Made by a program: the position numbers and the translations under genes. Of a DNA stretch of 42,801 bases, positions 31,616 through 40,358 are shown one piece after another. The DNA is from JBCCEV01 sp039030125 (GTDB lineage Bacteria > Pseudomonadota > Gammaproteobacteria > Ga0077536), in assembly GCA_039030125.1 (NCBI GenBank), contig JBCCEV010000013.1:1-42801 (forward strand). Reading direction: 5' to 3'. The number at the start of each line of letters is the position of its first letter. Positions within the stretch are counted from its first letter, which is position 1. The notes beneath the pieces are model-generated. The model saw only the letters and a program-made list of their open reading frames with translations, did not search any database and was not told the origin of the DNA.

Positions 31616-33616
31616 TCAGGTCTTGAAGATGGTTGGCGCCTCGGAGTCTTCGTCATCATCCCCGTCGGGCTTAGCGCTCGAAGGCGCGATAGTCGGATCT
31701 TCATCGCTCGCAAACTCTGCCGGAATTTGGTCGCCGTATGCATTTTCACCAGTGATGTCGAATACGTCATCCAGGGCTGGAATTTGACTATCAGTTCGGG
31801 GCAGTTCTGTTTCTTCCGACGGAAATATCGTTTCCGCGCCCATCGGCAATTCCGTTGCATCCGCCTCGCCAGCACCGGGGTCGCTGTCGCCAAAAGACAT
31901 GAAATCGTCTAGATCTTCTGGCCCATTCGTTGGTTCGCCAATTTCGTCATAAACATCACCACTCGGCATTAAAGTTTCGGCCTCTTCGAAATCCTCATCT
32001 GAGATTGGTTCGTTCGTCGCTTCACCGATTTCTGCGTCGTCGTCGAAAAAACCGTCGCCGTCATCGTCATCCTCGTCGTCGTCCGGGAGGTCGCTCGTAT
32101 CAAACTCATCGTCCTCATTGGTGCCGCCCGAGGATTTTTCCGAGAACAAAGTGGGTGATTCGTGAGGATCGTCTTCATCGTCATCATCAAACAGATCCTC
32201 CTCGTCCCCGGCGCTGATCGGCGCGTCCAAGTTTGCGGTGGCCATCGCGGCGACGGTTTCGTTCGGATCGGCAAAGACCGTATGCCCCGCGTCCTCCATC
32301 TCAGGCATCGCGAATTCGAATTCAGCTTTGTGAAAGCGCACCACGTCGCCATGTTTAAGCTGACGCTCGCCCTCGATGCGCTCGCCGTTCAGAAAGGTGC
32401 CGTTGACGCTTTCCAGATCGGAAATCCAAAACGAAAAATCTCGATACTTGATCATCGCGTGCCGGCGACCGACGGTATTCTGAGGCACCACGAAATAATC
32501 AATAGTCTGCGCATCCGCACCTTTAACCCTGCCCACAACAATCGGTTTGGGACCAAGTTTGAAACGGTCCTGCGCGCTGAGATCGCCGAGCCCCGAAAGG
32601 TAGGCCTCCGGCACGTCAACCGCAACTTCAGCCGCCACTGCTCCGCCTTTGCGACGACCAAGCAGCACGACGAGCAAAATCAGGCCCGCGAGGATCACCA
32701 ACCCAGCGACCAGCGCGGCAATGAGCGTATTGTCAGATTCCTGGCTTTCCCCAGGCGGCGGTACCACGATCACCTGCCCGGCACCGGCCTGCGTCGTTTC
32801 ACGACATAATCGCTCAGGGGTCATTCCAAGCTCAGCGGCGCTTTCTTCAATCGCCAGACGCTCATCGGCTAACAAGAGATCCAGGCAATTACTCGCAGGC
32901 GCCGGCGTTGGTGCTGCGGCCGCCGGCGGCGCAACTTCAATTGGCGGTGGTGGTTCGGCAAGCTTCGCGCGGAAATCCGCGAACGCTTGCTCGAGGTCTT
33001 CGGGCTTGGGCGCACGTCGATATTCGGCGCCCGTTTGATTAGCGAGTGATTGAATGAGGAAGAAATCCGCGTTTTCGGTGAACGCGATCCCGAAAATAGC
33101 GATCTCGTTCTCCGCGGCATCGCTTGCAAGATCTTCGCGCAACCATTTGGCGCGTTCGGTGTCCGCATCAGCGTTGCCAGTGTCAACAATGCCGTCGGTC
33201 ATGAATATCACGACCTTTTTGATGCCTTCGCGAGCGGCGCCTTTGAGTTCATAAATCGCGCGTTCGATGGCAGCGGGGCTGTTGGTTAACTGCCCCCGGT
33301 AGTCGATGCTGTCGAGACTACCCAGCACGTTCGCCTTGGAGGATTCATCAAGCTCGGTGAGCGGAACGGTGAGACGAACTTGCTCGTCAAACAAAATAAT
33401 GCCTAGGCGATTGCCCGGCTCAAGCCCCGCGACAAATTCGCTGACCGCCTGTTTGGCCAAAAACTCCGGATCGTTTTTCTTCATGCTGCCGGAGTTGTCG
33501 ATCACCAAGATCACATCAGCGGGCGCGACCTCGGCGCCGACGACGGCTGCACTAGCGAGCAAAGCGGTAATCAACGATAAAACGATACGAGCAATCACGG
33601 TCGGTCTGTTCATCAT
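31616..33616 (-). CDS. Membrane VWA-FHA protein with acidic Thr-motif tail
   Basis: The 666-residue protein has a signal peptide (LITALLASAAVVGA), then a periplasmic VWA domain with MIDAS motif VIDNSGSM (about residues 36-43). A Pro/Ala linker leads to one membrane helix (LIAALVAGLVILAGLILLVVL, about 300-320). The cytosolic part holds an FHA domain (about 365-440; VGRRHAMI and SVNGTFLNGE bind phosphothreonine) and a strongly acidic tail. The tail repeats Thr motifs such as PTLF, ETLM, ETIF, PTIA and PTIF, likely kinase targets. Its ATG shares one base with the sseA stop (TAATG), so the two are coupled. The function is unknown; it could relay a signal across the inner membrane. Confidence 0.82.
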   Translation of the reverse strand: MMNRPTVIARIVLSLITALLASAAVVGAEVAPADVILVIDNSGSMKKNDPEFLAKQAVSEFVAGLEPGNRLGIILFDEQVRLTVPLTELDESSKANVLGSLDSIDYRGQLTNSPAAIERAIYELKGAAREGIKKVVIFMTDGIVDTGNADADTERAKWLREDLASDAAENEIAIFGIAFTENADFFLIQSLANQTGAEYRRAPKPEDLEQAFADFRAKLAEPPPPIEVAPPAAAAPTPAPASNCLDLLLADERLAIEESAAELGMTPERLCRETTQAGAGQVIVVPPPGESQESDNTLIAALVAGLVILAGLILLVVLLGRRKGGAVAAEVAVDVPEAYLSGLGDLSAQDRFKLGPKPIVVGRVKGADAQTIDYFVVPQNTVGRRHAMIKYRDFSFWISDLESVNGTFLNGERIEGERQLKHGDVVRFHKAEFEFAMPEMEDAGHTVFADPNETVAAMATANLDAPISAGDEEDLFDDDDEDDPHESPTLFSEKSSGGTNEDDEFDTSDLPDDDEDDDDGDGFFDDDAEIGEATNEPISDEDFEEAETLMPSGDVYDEIGEPTNGPEDLDDFMSFGDSDPGAGEADATELPMGAETIFPSEETELPRTDSQIPALDDVFDITGENAYGDQIPAEFASDEDPTIAPSSAKPDGDDDEDSEAPTIFKT

Positions 33617-34464
33617 TAGCTATCCATACCGGCGCCGGTCGCGACGCCGTTCTCAGGGTAGCGACACCATTCGCTCCACGACCCTGCGTATAAAAATGGC
33701 TCTGCTAAACCAGCATGCACTTGAGCGAGAACATTGTGGCACGCCGAGACCCCAGAACCACAGTAGTGCACGGAGTCCGCGTGGGGGAGCATACCAAGAC
33801 TAGCGCTAAATTTGGCTTTCAACAGATGAGGCTCAAGAAACTTGCCACTGTCGGCCAAATTTGTCTTCCAGAAATGATTACCCGCGCCGGGGATGTGCCC
33901 GGCGACGGGATCGAGGGGTTCTTGCACGCCCTCGAATCGCGGCGCTTCCCGGGCATCAACCAACGCCGCGCCGCTGACGTTTTTCATCAGCGCCAATTTT
34001 GCAATGGCCGGCCCGCCAGCCATGCCGCCATCGGAAGGGAATTGTTCGCCGCAATCGATGGGTGCGCCGGCGGCAACCCAAGTTTGCCAGCCGCCACTGA
34101 GCACCGCCACGCTCGGGAAGCCGACCCATCGCAACATCCACCATAAACGTGCGGCAAACATTCCGCCGCTGTCGTCATAGCAGACCACTTGGTCGCCATC
34201 GCTGATGCCTAAGCGCCGCGCGAGAGCGATAATGGCTTGCTTATCAGGCAAGGGGTGGCGGCCCGAGTCAGGGCGCGAATGGTCGCTCAAATCGACATCG
34301 AGGTCGGCAAAAACCGCGCCCGCGATATGCGCCTCTAAGTAGTTAGTCCGCCCGGCGCTGGCGTCATTGAGGTCGAAGCGACATTCCACAACGCGACACC
34401 ACGGAAAGGTGATCCGCGCTCGTAGCTCGTCACAATCGATAAGGGTTGAAAAACGACGTGTCAT
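33616..34464 (-). CDS. sseA: 3-mercaptopyruvate sulfurtransferase (tandem rhodanese)
   Basis: This 282-residue protein has two rhodanese domains. The second carries the active loop CGSGVSACHNVLAQ with the catalytic Cys (about residue 235), in the CG[ST]GV[ST]A form that marks mercaptopyruvate rather than thiosulfate as substrate. The first domain shows YLEAHIAGAVFADLDVDLSD and VCYDDSGGMFAARLWW, with Asp where the inactive domain lacks Cys. It transfers sulfur from 3-mercaptopyruvate to an acceptor such as cyanide or thiols. It is divergent from the aminopeptidase gene. Confidence 0.9.
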   Translation of the reverse strand: MTRRFSTLIDCDELRARITFPWCRVVECRFDLNDASAGRTNYLEAHIAGAVFADLDVDLSDHSRPDSGRHPLPDKQAIIALARRLGISDGDQVVCYDDSGGMFAARLWWMLRWVGFPSVAVLSGGWQTWVAAGAPIDCGEQFPSDGGMAGGPAIAKLALMKNVSGAALVDAREAPRFEGVQEPLDPVAGHIPGAGNHFWKTNLADSGKFLEPHLLKAKFSASLGMLPHADSVHYCGSGVSACHNVLAQVHAGLAEPFLYAGSWSEWCRYPENGVATGAGMDS

Positions 34465-34595
34465 GCGCTCCCCCGGGGGATAATAGTTTAGTGCAAACGG
34501 TTTTCGACAAATGTGCGCAGCGACACGCTTTGAGCGCCCCGAATGACCAGTTTAAACCGTCTGCCCGGCGCCCGTTGAGCGCCTTACTGCGCCAC

Positions 34596-35669
34596 ATGAT
34601 TGGGTTCGGCGCACTCATGCTTTTAAGCGGTTGCGCGTCGCTCGGCTATGTGAGCGATAACGCGCTCGGCCAGTGGCAAGTCCTGAGCGCGCGCCAGGCG
34701 ATCAGTTCCGTGCTGGAAGACCCACTGACGCCCGAGCACCTGCGCGAGCGACTCATTTTGGTGCAGCACGCACTCGACTTCGCAGAGCGCGAACTTGGCC
34801 TTCCGGCCGACGGCAGTTATCAACAGTACGCCGATATCAAACGCCCTTACGTGCTGTGGAATATTTTCGCCACGCCCGAGTTGTCGCTCACCCCAAAACC
34901 CTTCTGTTTCGCCTTCTTTGGCTGCCTTGGCTATCGCGGTTTCTTCGACAAACCGAAGGCTGAACGTTTCGCCGCTGGACTGCGCGCTGACGGCCTGGAT
35001 GTTTTCGTCGGCGGCGTTGCCGCCTATTCAACGCGTGGATGGTTCAACGATCCGGTCCTCAACACAATGATGGGGTGGAGCGACGCGGAGCTGATCAAAA
35101 CGCTCTATCACGAACTCGCGCATCAGCGCCTCTATCTGAAAGATGAAACCACCTTTAATGAAAGTTTCGCGATGGCCGTTGCCGAACAGGGACTGCGGGC
35201 GTTCGCCCAGGAATTTGATCGCGAACTGCTCGATGCGCGGGAAGAACATATCGATCAGCAGTTCATCAGCCTCATACTGCGCTATCAGGAAATCCTCCGC
35301 TCGCTCTACGAAAGTAAGGCCTCGGAGGCTGACAAACGCAGCGAGAAACAAGCGATTTTCATCGCACTCAAATCTGATTACGACACATTAAAAGACGCTT
35401 GGAATGGTTATTCGGGCTATGACAAGTGGATGTCGAACGACCTCAACAACGCGAAAATCGCGAGTGTCTCGACCTATCACACGCTGATTCCATTTTTCGA
35501 AGCTATACTCAATTCGAGCGCGCGGAATTTCCCGCTGTTCCTCGCGACCGTAGACAAAATCATTGCCGCCGATCGGGAGCCAAGAGACAGGTGTATCAAT
35601 GAGTTTCTTGCAAACGTGCCATTGGCTAACGGTAGCTGCCGGGTGTGGTTACCGGCCGCTCATCATTAG
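34596..35669 (+). CDS. Lipoprotein aminopeptidase-like metalloprotease
   Basis: This protein of about 357 residues matches the predicted aminopeptidase family (COG4324-like). It opens with a lipoprotein signal, MIGFGALMLLSGCASLGY, whose lipobox LLSGC predicts a lipid-modified cysteine. The zinc site is YHELAHQRLY (HExxH, about residues 219-228), and NESFAMAVAEQG provides the third ligand Glu about 20 residues on. The family block ARQAISSVLEDPLTPEHLRERL follows the signal. The ATG at 34596 is chosen because it gives a proper lipoprotein signal; the frame is open back to 34446, which would overlap sseA, so an upstream TTG or GTG start cannot be excluded. Confidence 0.8.
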   Translation: MIGFGALMLLSGCASLGYVSDNALGQWQVLSARQAISSVLEDPLTPEHLRERLILVQHALDFAERELGLPADGSYQQYADIKRPYVLWNIFATPELSLTPKPFCFAFFGCLGYRGFFDKPKAERFAAGLRADGLDVFVGGVAAYSTRGWFNDPVLNTMMGWSDAELIKTLYHELAHQRLYLKDETTFNESFAMAVAEQGLRAFAQEFDRELLDAREEHIDQQFISLILRYQEILRSLYESKASEADKRSEKQAIFIALKSDYDTLKDAWNGYSGYDKWMSNDLNNAKIASVSTYHTLIPFFEAILNSSARNFPLFLATVDKIIAADREPRDRCINEFLANVPLANGSCRVWLPAAHH

Positions 35670-36312
35670 CCTACTGTGCTGGGCCAGCATACTTTCAACC
35701 CAGCCCGCACTCGCAGAGGATTATCAGGGCCGATTGCTAATCGCGACGACGACCATGACCGATCCGCGTTTTACAAGAACGGTGCTGCTGATCATCGATC
35801 ATTCCGACACGGGCACCCGTGCATTGGTGCTCAACCGCCCCGCGCGTCTTCGTATCGGAACCGCTTTGCCAGAGATCAAAGACACCATCTGGGCGGAGGA
35901 CTTAATTCATATCGGCGGGCCGGTTAACCCCATGGCGATCCATGTCCTCGCCCGGCCCACTCCCGAGACCGATGATCAGCAAATCATTGACGGGGTCGTC
36001 GTCATCCCTGATTTCACCTCCCTCAATACGAGGATACAGAACCCCAATGACGGCGACGTCCGCTTTTTTGCTGGTTATGCTGGCTGGGCCGATGGGCAGT
36101 TGCGCGCCGAGCTTGGATCAGGGGCCTGGATATTGGCACCCGCCACGCCGGGGGACGTGTTTGCACAGGATCCAGGGCAATGGGAGCGTCTGGTGGAACA
36201 GAATTCGGGGCAATGGGTAGGGACCTCACACGGCGTTAATGTGAATGCCGTCACGCTTCTTAACGACCGCACCAATTCAGGGGTATTCTGTCCGTATAAT
36301 GAATCTGGCTAA
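35599..36312 (+). CDS. YqgE/AlgH-family protein with signal peptide
   Basis: This 237-residue protein has the YqgE/AlgH (DUF179) fold: QGRLLIATTTMTDPRFTRTVLLIIDH then GTRALVLNRPA (about residues 70-82), HIGGPVNP and a late FFAGYAGWADGQLRAEL. Family members are normally cytosolic proteins of about 185-190 residues. This one has an extra N-terminal 45 residues with a hydrophobic stretch (PLIISLLCWASILSTQPALA) that reads as a Sec signal. It overlaps the end of the aminopeptidase gene by about 70 bases, which fits translational coupling. A periplasmic YqgE-like protein would be unusual. The biochemical role of the family is not settled. Confidence 0.83.
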   Translation: MSFLQTCHWLTVAAGCGYRPLIISLLCWASILSTQPALAEDYQGRLLIATTTMTDPRFTRTVLLIIDHSDTGTRALVLNRPARLRIGTALPEIKDTIWAEDLIHIGGPVNPMAIHVLARPTPETDDQQIIDGVVVIPDFTSLNTRIQNPNDGDVRFFAGYAGWADGQLRAELGSGAWILAPATPGDVFAQDPGQWERLVEQNSGQWVGTSHGVNVNAVTLLNDRTNSGVFCPYNESG

Positions 36313-36391
36313 TTCTGGTCTGGCCGATTTCAATAACAATACCTCGGCCGTGAGCAAGGACCAATGGTTGCTTTACGCTACGATATAAAAA

Positions 36392-37294
36392 ATGCTTGAT
36401 AAGCTGTTTGCCAAGGCGCTGACTCTCCAGATCGCAGACGAGCCCATCTCGTTCGCGACGCTAGCGGAATTCGAGTTTGCTTTGTCCGGGCGCACCAACG
36501 TGCCGGCGACCAAAATCGCCGACCTGATGCTGCTGAATGCCGACGACCTCAAACGCGAAGCAAAGAACATCAAGCGCGTTGAAAAGCGCTTCGTTGAGAT
36601 TCTTTCTAATTCCATCGAAAACCCCGGAGCTATTCGCAAGCTTGTCGGCGAAGTCGATGTGCAAGTGTTCTCCAACGATCATGATTGGCGGGAGATTTTC
36701 AAAGCGCTTAACCGTGAGGGCGATGAGTACGACGAACTGCGACGCGTAGCGGTCGTCAAATACATGCAATATCTGCGCTCGCGACAAGATGTGATTAAGC
36801 AAACTTACAAGCTTAAGCACAAGGCGGAGCCGATGATCGCCGAGCCGTCGCCCGATCAAACAGTCATGAACCCGATGGAGGAAACCAAAGATTTCCTCAA
36901 AGAAACAAACATCTTCGACGCGATGTCACTTGACCCGAATGCGGAGAACGTCGATGAATTCACTCGCATTCCCAAGGGCGAGGCGGTGAAAGTTACGCTT
37001 TCTGGCGACCAAACCATTGAAGTGAAGCTATCTAAGCACCCCTTCAAGCTCAATTTTGGCGCCATGGAATTTATCGATGAGAACGGCGCCGTTTATCGCT
37101 TGGGTGACGGCAAGAATATTATTGGCCGCGATTCGGTCTGTAACGTGTGCGTAGACAATTCGCTGCGCGATGTTTCACGGATGCACCTCATTATTGAACC
37201 CCTCGACAGCGGCGAAACCCGCTTCACGGATCTGTCTTCTCACGGCACCTTCATTCCGTCGTTCTTATTGCCAGAACAAGGTTTCGACGATTAG
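36392..37294 (+). CDS. FHA-domain protein
   Basis: This 300-residue soluble protein has an N-terminal helical region (NADDLKREAKNIKRVEKRF, HDWREIFKALNREGDEYDEL), a Thr-containing middle (PDQTVMNP, EETKDFLKETNIFD) and a C-terminal FHA domain (about residues 225-295). The FHA core RLGDGKNIIGRDSVCNV, SRMHLII and LSSHGTFIP has the Arg, Ser, His and Gly-Thr residues that hold phosphothreonine, with SSHG in place of the common S-x-NG. It lies within the same neighbourhood as the VWA-FHA protein, and both have Thr motifs in acidic regions. No kinase gene is in the window. Its partner is unknown. Confidence 0.82.
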   Translation: MLDKLFAKALTLQIADEPISFATLAEFEFALSGRTNVPATKIADLMLLNADDLKREAKNIKRVEKRFVEILSNSIENPGAIRKLVGEVDVQVFSNDHDWREIFKALNREGDEYDELRRVAVVKYMQYLRSRQDVIKQTYKLKHKAEPMIAEPSPDQTVMNPMEETKDFLKETNIFDAMSLDPNAENVDEFTRIPKGEAVKVTLSGDQTIEVKLSKHPFKLNFGAMEFIDENGAVYRLGDGKNIIGRDSVCNVCVDNSLRDVSRMHLIIEPLDSGETRFTDLSSHGTFIPSFLLPEQGFDD

Positions 37295-37315
37295 TGCTGA
37301 CAACACTGTCAGTAC
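37294..37315. terminator. Hairpin between convergent FHA and cysB genes
   Basis: CTGACA-ACAC-TGTCAG is a perfect 6-bp stem extended by near-matching bases to GTGCTGACA/TGTCAGTAC. It straddles both stop codons. No T-run follows on either strand, so it is a weak bidirectional terminator at best. Confidence 0.3.
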
Positions 37316-38283
37316 GAAGGCAGTTCAATCGACGAGAAGATCTCGTCCCGCTCAACGGCAGATTTTGCGGCGCTCGCCGCATCGACTCGATCTCTATCTA
37401 AGATCGGCGCGAAATTCTCAATAAAGCGATACATGTATCCGCGGAGCGATGCCCCGCGCCGAAAGCCAATCTTTGTAACGCTGTAGTCAAACAGGTGGCT
37501 TGCGTCGAGCGCCACTAAATCGTCGTCCAACTGATCATTGACCGCGAGGGTCGCGACGATTCCCACGCCCAGGCCTAAGCGGACATAAGTCTTGATCACG
37601 TCCGCATCGACAGCCGTGAATACCACGCGCGGACTCAGTCCTGCATCGCGGAACGCATCGTCAAGTTGCGAGCGGCCGGTAAAGCCGAAGACGTAGGTCA
37701 CAATCGGATGTTCGGCAAGGTCGGCCAACGATACTTTTGAGATTTGGGTGAGGGGGTGATCTTTGGGGACAACGATGCTGCGATTCCATCGATAGCACGG
37801 CAACATCACCAAATTGTCGAACAGCTCCAAGGCCTCTGTCGCGATCGCGAAATCGACCTGGCGATTCGCCGCAAGCTCCGCAATTTGCGTAGGGGTGCCT
37901 TGGTGCATGTGCAGGGCGACGTCAGGATACTCGCCGATAAAACGCGAGATCACGTCGGGCAACACGTACCGTGCCTGGGTGTGGGTTGTCGCGATCGACA
38001 AGCTGCCGCGCGCATCATCAGTATAGTCCGCCGCGATCCGCTTAATGTTGTCGACCTCGCCCAAAATCCGCCCGGCAATTTCGATCACTTCCTGCCCAGC
38101 GCGAGTGATCTCAACGAGGTGTTTGCCGTTGCGCTGGAAGACTTGCAGGCCGAGCTCTTCTTCGAGCAAACGGATCTGCTTGCTGACTCCGGGCTGCGAG
38201 GTGTAGAGGCTCTCCGCGGTCGCCGAGACATTAAGGCCGTGGCGAGCAACCTCCCAGATGTACCTCAGCTGCTGAAGTTTCAT
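37309..38283 (-). CDS. cysB: CysB-type LysR regulator
   Basis: This 324-residue LysR-family activator resembles CysB, which switches on sulfate uptake and cysteine genes in response to N- or O-acetylserine. The start MKLQQLRYIWEVARHGLNVS and the HTH SATAESLYTSQPGVSKQIRL are characteristic of CysB. The effector domain shows IATTHTQARYVLP, CYRWNRSIVVPKDHPL and VFGFTGRSQLD, all CysB-like. The ATG at 38283 is preferred to a GTG two codons earlier because CysB proteins begin MKLQQLRYI. The sulfur gene metY lies 2.9 kb away and could belong to its regulon. Confidence 0.93.
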   Translation of the reverse strand: MKLQQLRYIWEVARHGLNVSATAESLYTSQPGVSKQIRLLEEELGLQVFQRNGKHLVEITRAGQEVIEIAGRILGEVDNIKRIAADYTDDARGSLSIATTHTQARYVLPDVISRFIGEYPDVALHMHQGTPTQIAELAANRQVDFAIATEALELFDNLVMLPCYRWNRSIVVPKDHPLTQISKVSLADLAEHPIVTYVFGFTGRSQLDDAFRDAGLSPRVVFTAVDADVIKTYVRLGLGVGIVATLAVNDQLDDDLVALDASHLFDYSVTKIGFRRGASLRGYMYRFIENFAPILDRDRVDAASAAKSAVERDEIFSSIELPSY

Positions 38284-38445
38284 TCTCACACGTTACCAAA
38301 CATATAAACGGAATGCATAAAAACAGTACCGGAAATAACCGTTGCGCATAAAATTCGCGATTACATGGAGAAATCATCGGCATTAATAGCAGAACCTTAA
38401 GTTAGACGGTCCGCCAGTGAAGAAATGGATATAAGGGGTGCTAGA

Positions 38446-38470
38446 GACACGGGGATGCACTCCCCGTGTC
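38446..38470 (-). terminator. Perfect hairpin downstream of ydcH
   Basis: GACACGGGGA-TGCAC-TCCCCGTGTC has a perfect 10-bp stem and a 5-base loop, 28 bases past the ydcH stop. The bases following on the minus strand (TCTCTAGC) have no T-run. The stem is very stable, so it may stop or stabilise the ydcH transcript, but it is not a textbook intrinsic terminator. Confidence 0.5.
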
Positions 38471-38497
38471 CCAGCTCAGGATGTGTTTAGTTAGCGA

Positions 38498-38707
38498 TCA
38501 GCATTGAACGCGAAGGATCCCCGCGAGCTGATCTTTAATGAGAAGCTTCTGTTTCTTAAGGTTTTCTAGCTGAATCTGCTCGGTTGCATAATGGCCACTT
38601 AAATTATCGACCTCCTCGTTCAACGCTTCGTGCTTCTCATATAAGCGTCGGAATTCGTCATTCGTGGCTAACAATCGCTCGACTCTAGGTCGCTCAGCTT
38701 CGAACAT
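38498..38707 (-). CDS. YdcH-family (DUF465) small protein
   Basis: This 69-residue protein is almost wholly helical, with a coiled-coil pattern: RRLYEKHEALNEEVDNL then QIQLENLKKQKLLIKDQLAG. The length and the KKxKLxxKDxL ending fit the YdcH family of small proteins in proteobacteria, whose function is unknown. GGGGGG precedes the ATG. It stands alone with a strong hairpin after it. Confidence 0.85.
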   Translation of the reverse strand: MFEAERPRVERLLATNDEFRRLYEKHEALNEEVDNLSGHYATEQIQLENLKKQKLLIKDQLAGILRVQC

Positions 38708-38878
38708 AGGCCCCCCTGCGGTTTATTGTTCGTTCACTATTAAACCTAGTCCACGAATCGCGGTGTCTCAAGCCCGGACCAGCGGAGATTTTGTGTCCGT
38801 TTGCAAACCCGCCGTGGATGAATGAGTTCGGCGTGATCGATAAACAAATACTCAACGTCGCAGCCCTAAGGTGCTGAG

Positions 38879-38947
38879 ATGAAAGCTAATATTATCCATA
38901 CTGCTAAACGCATCCCCCGCTCTAAGCTCGCGGCACAGAATGTCTGA
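38879..38947 (+). CDS. Possible 22-codon leader peptide upstream of the DUF6513 gene
   Basis: An ATG at 38879 with AAGG about 8 bases upstream opens a 22-codon frame that stops at 38945-38947. The stop lies 3 bases inside the next gene, overlapping its ATG at 38940. The main gene itself has no clear ribosome site, so translation could be coupled. The peptide is basic, beginning MKANIIHTAK. This is a weak call. Confidence 0.3.
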   Translation: MKANIIHTAKRIPRSKLAAQNV

Positions 38948-40355
38948 GGAAAACGAACGAATTTTATTCGTTACCGGCAAGCTCGCAGAGACGAGCCTTC
39001 GTAACGTTTTAGAAAGCATCGAAGACCGGCCCTTTTCTTATGAGATCGTAGTGGTGGGCGTGTCGGTAGCGGCATTGATCACCACCTCCATGCTGGCCAA
39101 GCGACTGCCCTCGCTTAGCGAATTTGACCGCGTGATTTTGCCAGGCCGCGTTCGTGGCGATATCGCTGCGCTCGCCGACGCTCGCCAAACACCCATGGAA
39201 CGCGGGCCGGAGGAGGTAAAAGATTTATCCGCCTACCTCGGCGGCAAAGAACATACCTTCAACCTCGATTCCCACGATGTGCTGGTTTTCGCCGAGATCG
39301 TCGACGCGCCATTTCTCCCTATCGACGACGTCCTATCGCGAGCACGTTACTTCCTGAGCGAAGGCGCCAACGTTATTGATATCGGCTGTCTGCCGGACAC
39401 GCCGTTTCCACATCTCGCTGAGACGATCACGGCGCTGCGCGAACAAGGCATCCCAGTGAGCGTAGATTCGTTGAGTGACACTGATCTTTTGTGCGGGATC
39501 AAGGCGGGCGCGAATTACGTTTTTAGTCTATCGAGCAAAAGTTTATCGCTGGCCGAAGAAGGCGATTTCACGCCGATCTTAATCGGCGATACTCCCAACG
39601 ATCTTGATTCATTGTGCAAAACGGTCGAGGAATTTGCCAAATTTGATCGTCCTTTCTTCGCAGACCCTATCCTCGACCCGCTGCATCTTGGCTTCACGGC
39701 ATCTGTAACGCGCTACCACACTTTTCGCCAACGCTACCCCAAGGTCGAGATGCTGATGGGGATCGGCAACCTATCGGAATTAACCCACGCTGATTCGATG
39801 GGTATCAATACCCTGCTTGTTGGCATCGCATCGGAGCTGCGGATCCGGGCGTTGCTCACCACGCAAGTGAGCAAACACTGCGTTAGCGCCATCCGCGAAA
39901 TCGACCGGGCGCGGCGCATTATGCACGCAGCGCGCGAGCACGGTACCCCACCGCAGAATATCGACGATTCACTCCTGGCCATTCATGAGAGAAAGCCATT
40001 TCCCTACCAAAGCGCGGAAATAGAAGAACTGGCGCGCGCGGTTAAAGATCCGAACTATCGGATTCAAGTCAGCGATGAGGGAATACACATTTACAACCGC
40101 GACGGACACCATCGAGCCACCGACCCTTACGATTTGTTTCCCGAACTCGCGGTCGAGGGCGATCATGGCCATGCGTTCTATCTTGGCCTGGAACTCGCAA
40201 AAGCCGAGATCGCCTGGTCACTGGGTAAACGCTATAACCAAGATGAAGCCTTGCGTTGGGGGGCCGCCTTGGAAGCGCCTGAGGAAGACAAACAGAACTT
40301 TGCGCCGGAGCGCTCGACATTGAAAGCCCGGCGCAACAAAAAAAAGAAGAGCTAA
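38940..40355 (+). CDS. Dihydropteroate-synthase-like protein (DUF6513)
   Basis: This 471-residue protein has an N-terminal DUF6513 domain (RILFVTGKLAETSLRNVLES, then VVVGVSVAALITTSMLAKRL). A TIM-barrel part like the pterin-binding fold of dihydropteroate synthase follows: ANVIDIGCLPDT (about residues 141-152), GIPVSVDSLSDTDLL and AGANYVFSLSS. The basic tail ends in KARRNKKKKS. Related proteins are encoded in methanogens and near tetrahydromethanopterin genes in methylotrophs, where a role in that cofactor's synthesis has been proposed. No other C1 gene is visible here, so the pathway remains inference. It converges with the hydrolase gene across 3 bases. Confidence 0.82.
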   Translation: MSEENERILFVTGKLAETSLRNVLESIEDRPFSYEIVVVGVSVAALITTSMLAKRLPSLSEFDRVILPGRVRGDIAALADARQTPMERGPEEVKDLSAYLGGKEHTFNLDSHDVLVFAEIVDAPFLPIDDVLSRARYFLSEGANVIDIGCLPDTPFPHLAETITALREQGIPVSVDSLSDTDLLCGIKAGANYVFSLSSKSLSLAEEGDFTPILIGDTPNDLDSLCKTVEEFAKFDRPFFADPILDPLHLGFTASVTRYHTFRQRYPKVEMLMGIGNLSELTHADSMGINTLLVGIASELRIRALLTTQVSKHCVSAIREIDRARRIMHAAREHGTPPQNIDDSLLAIHERKPFPYQSAEIEELARAVKDPNYRIQVSDEGIHIYNRDGHHRATDPYDLFPELAVEGDHGHAFYLGLELAKAEIAWSLGKRYNQDEALRWGAALEAPEEDKQNFAPERSTLKARRNKKKKS

Positions 40356-40358
40356 ATG

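Noticed and set aside
32162..32809. 215-codon plus-strand frame opposite the VWA-FHA gene
   Set aside because: It is antisense to a gene with clear FHA and membrane segments, with a biased Arg/His composition typical of shadow frames.
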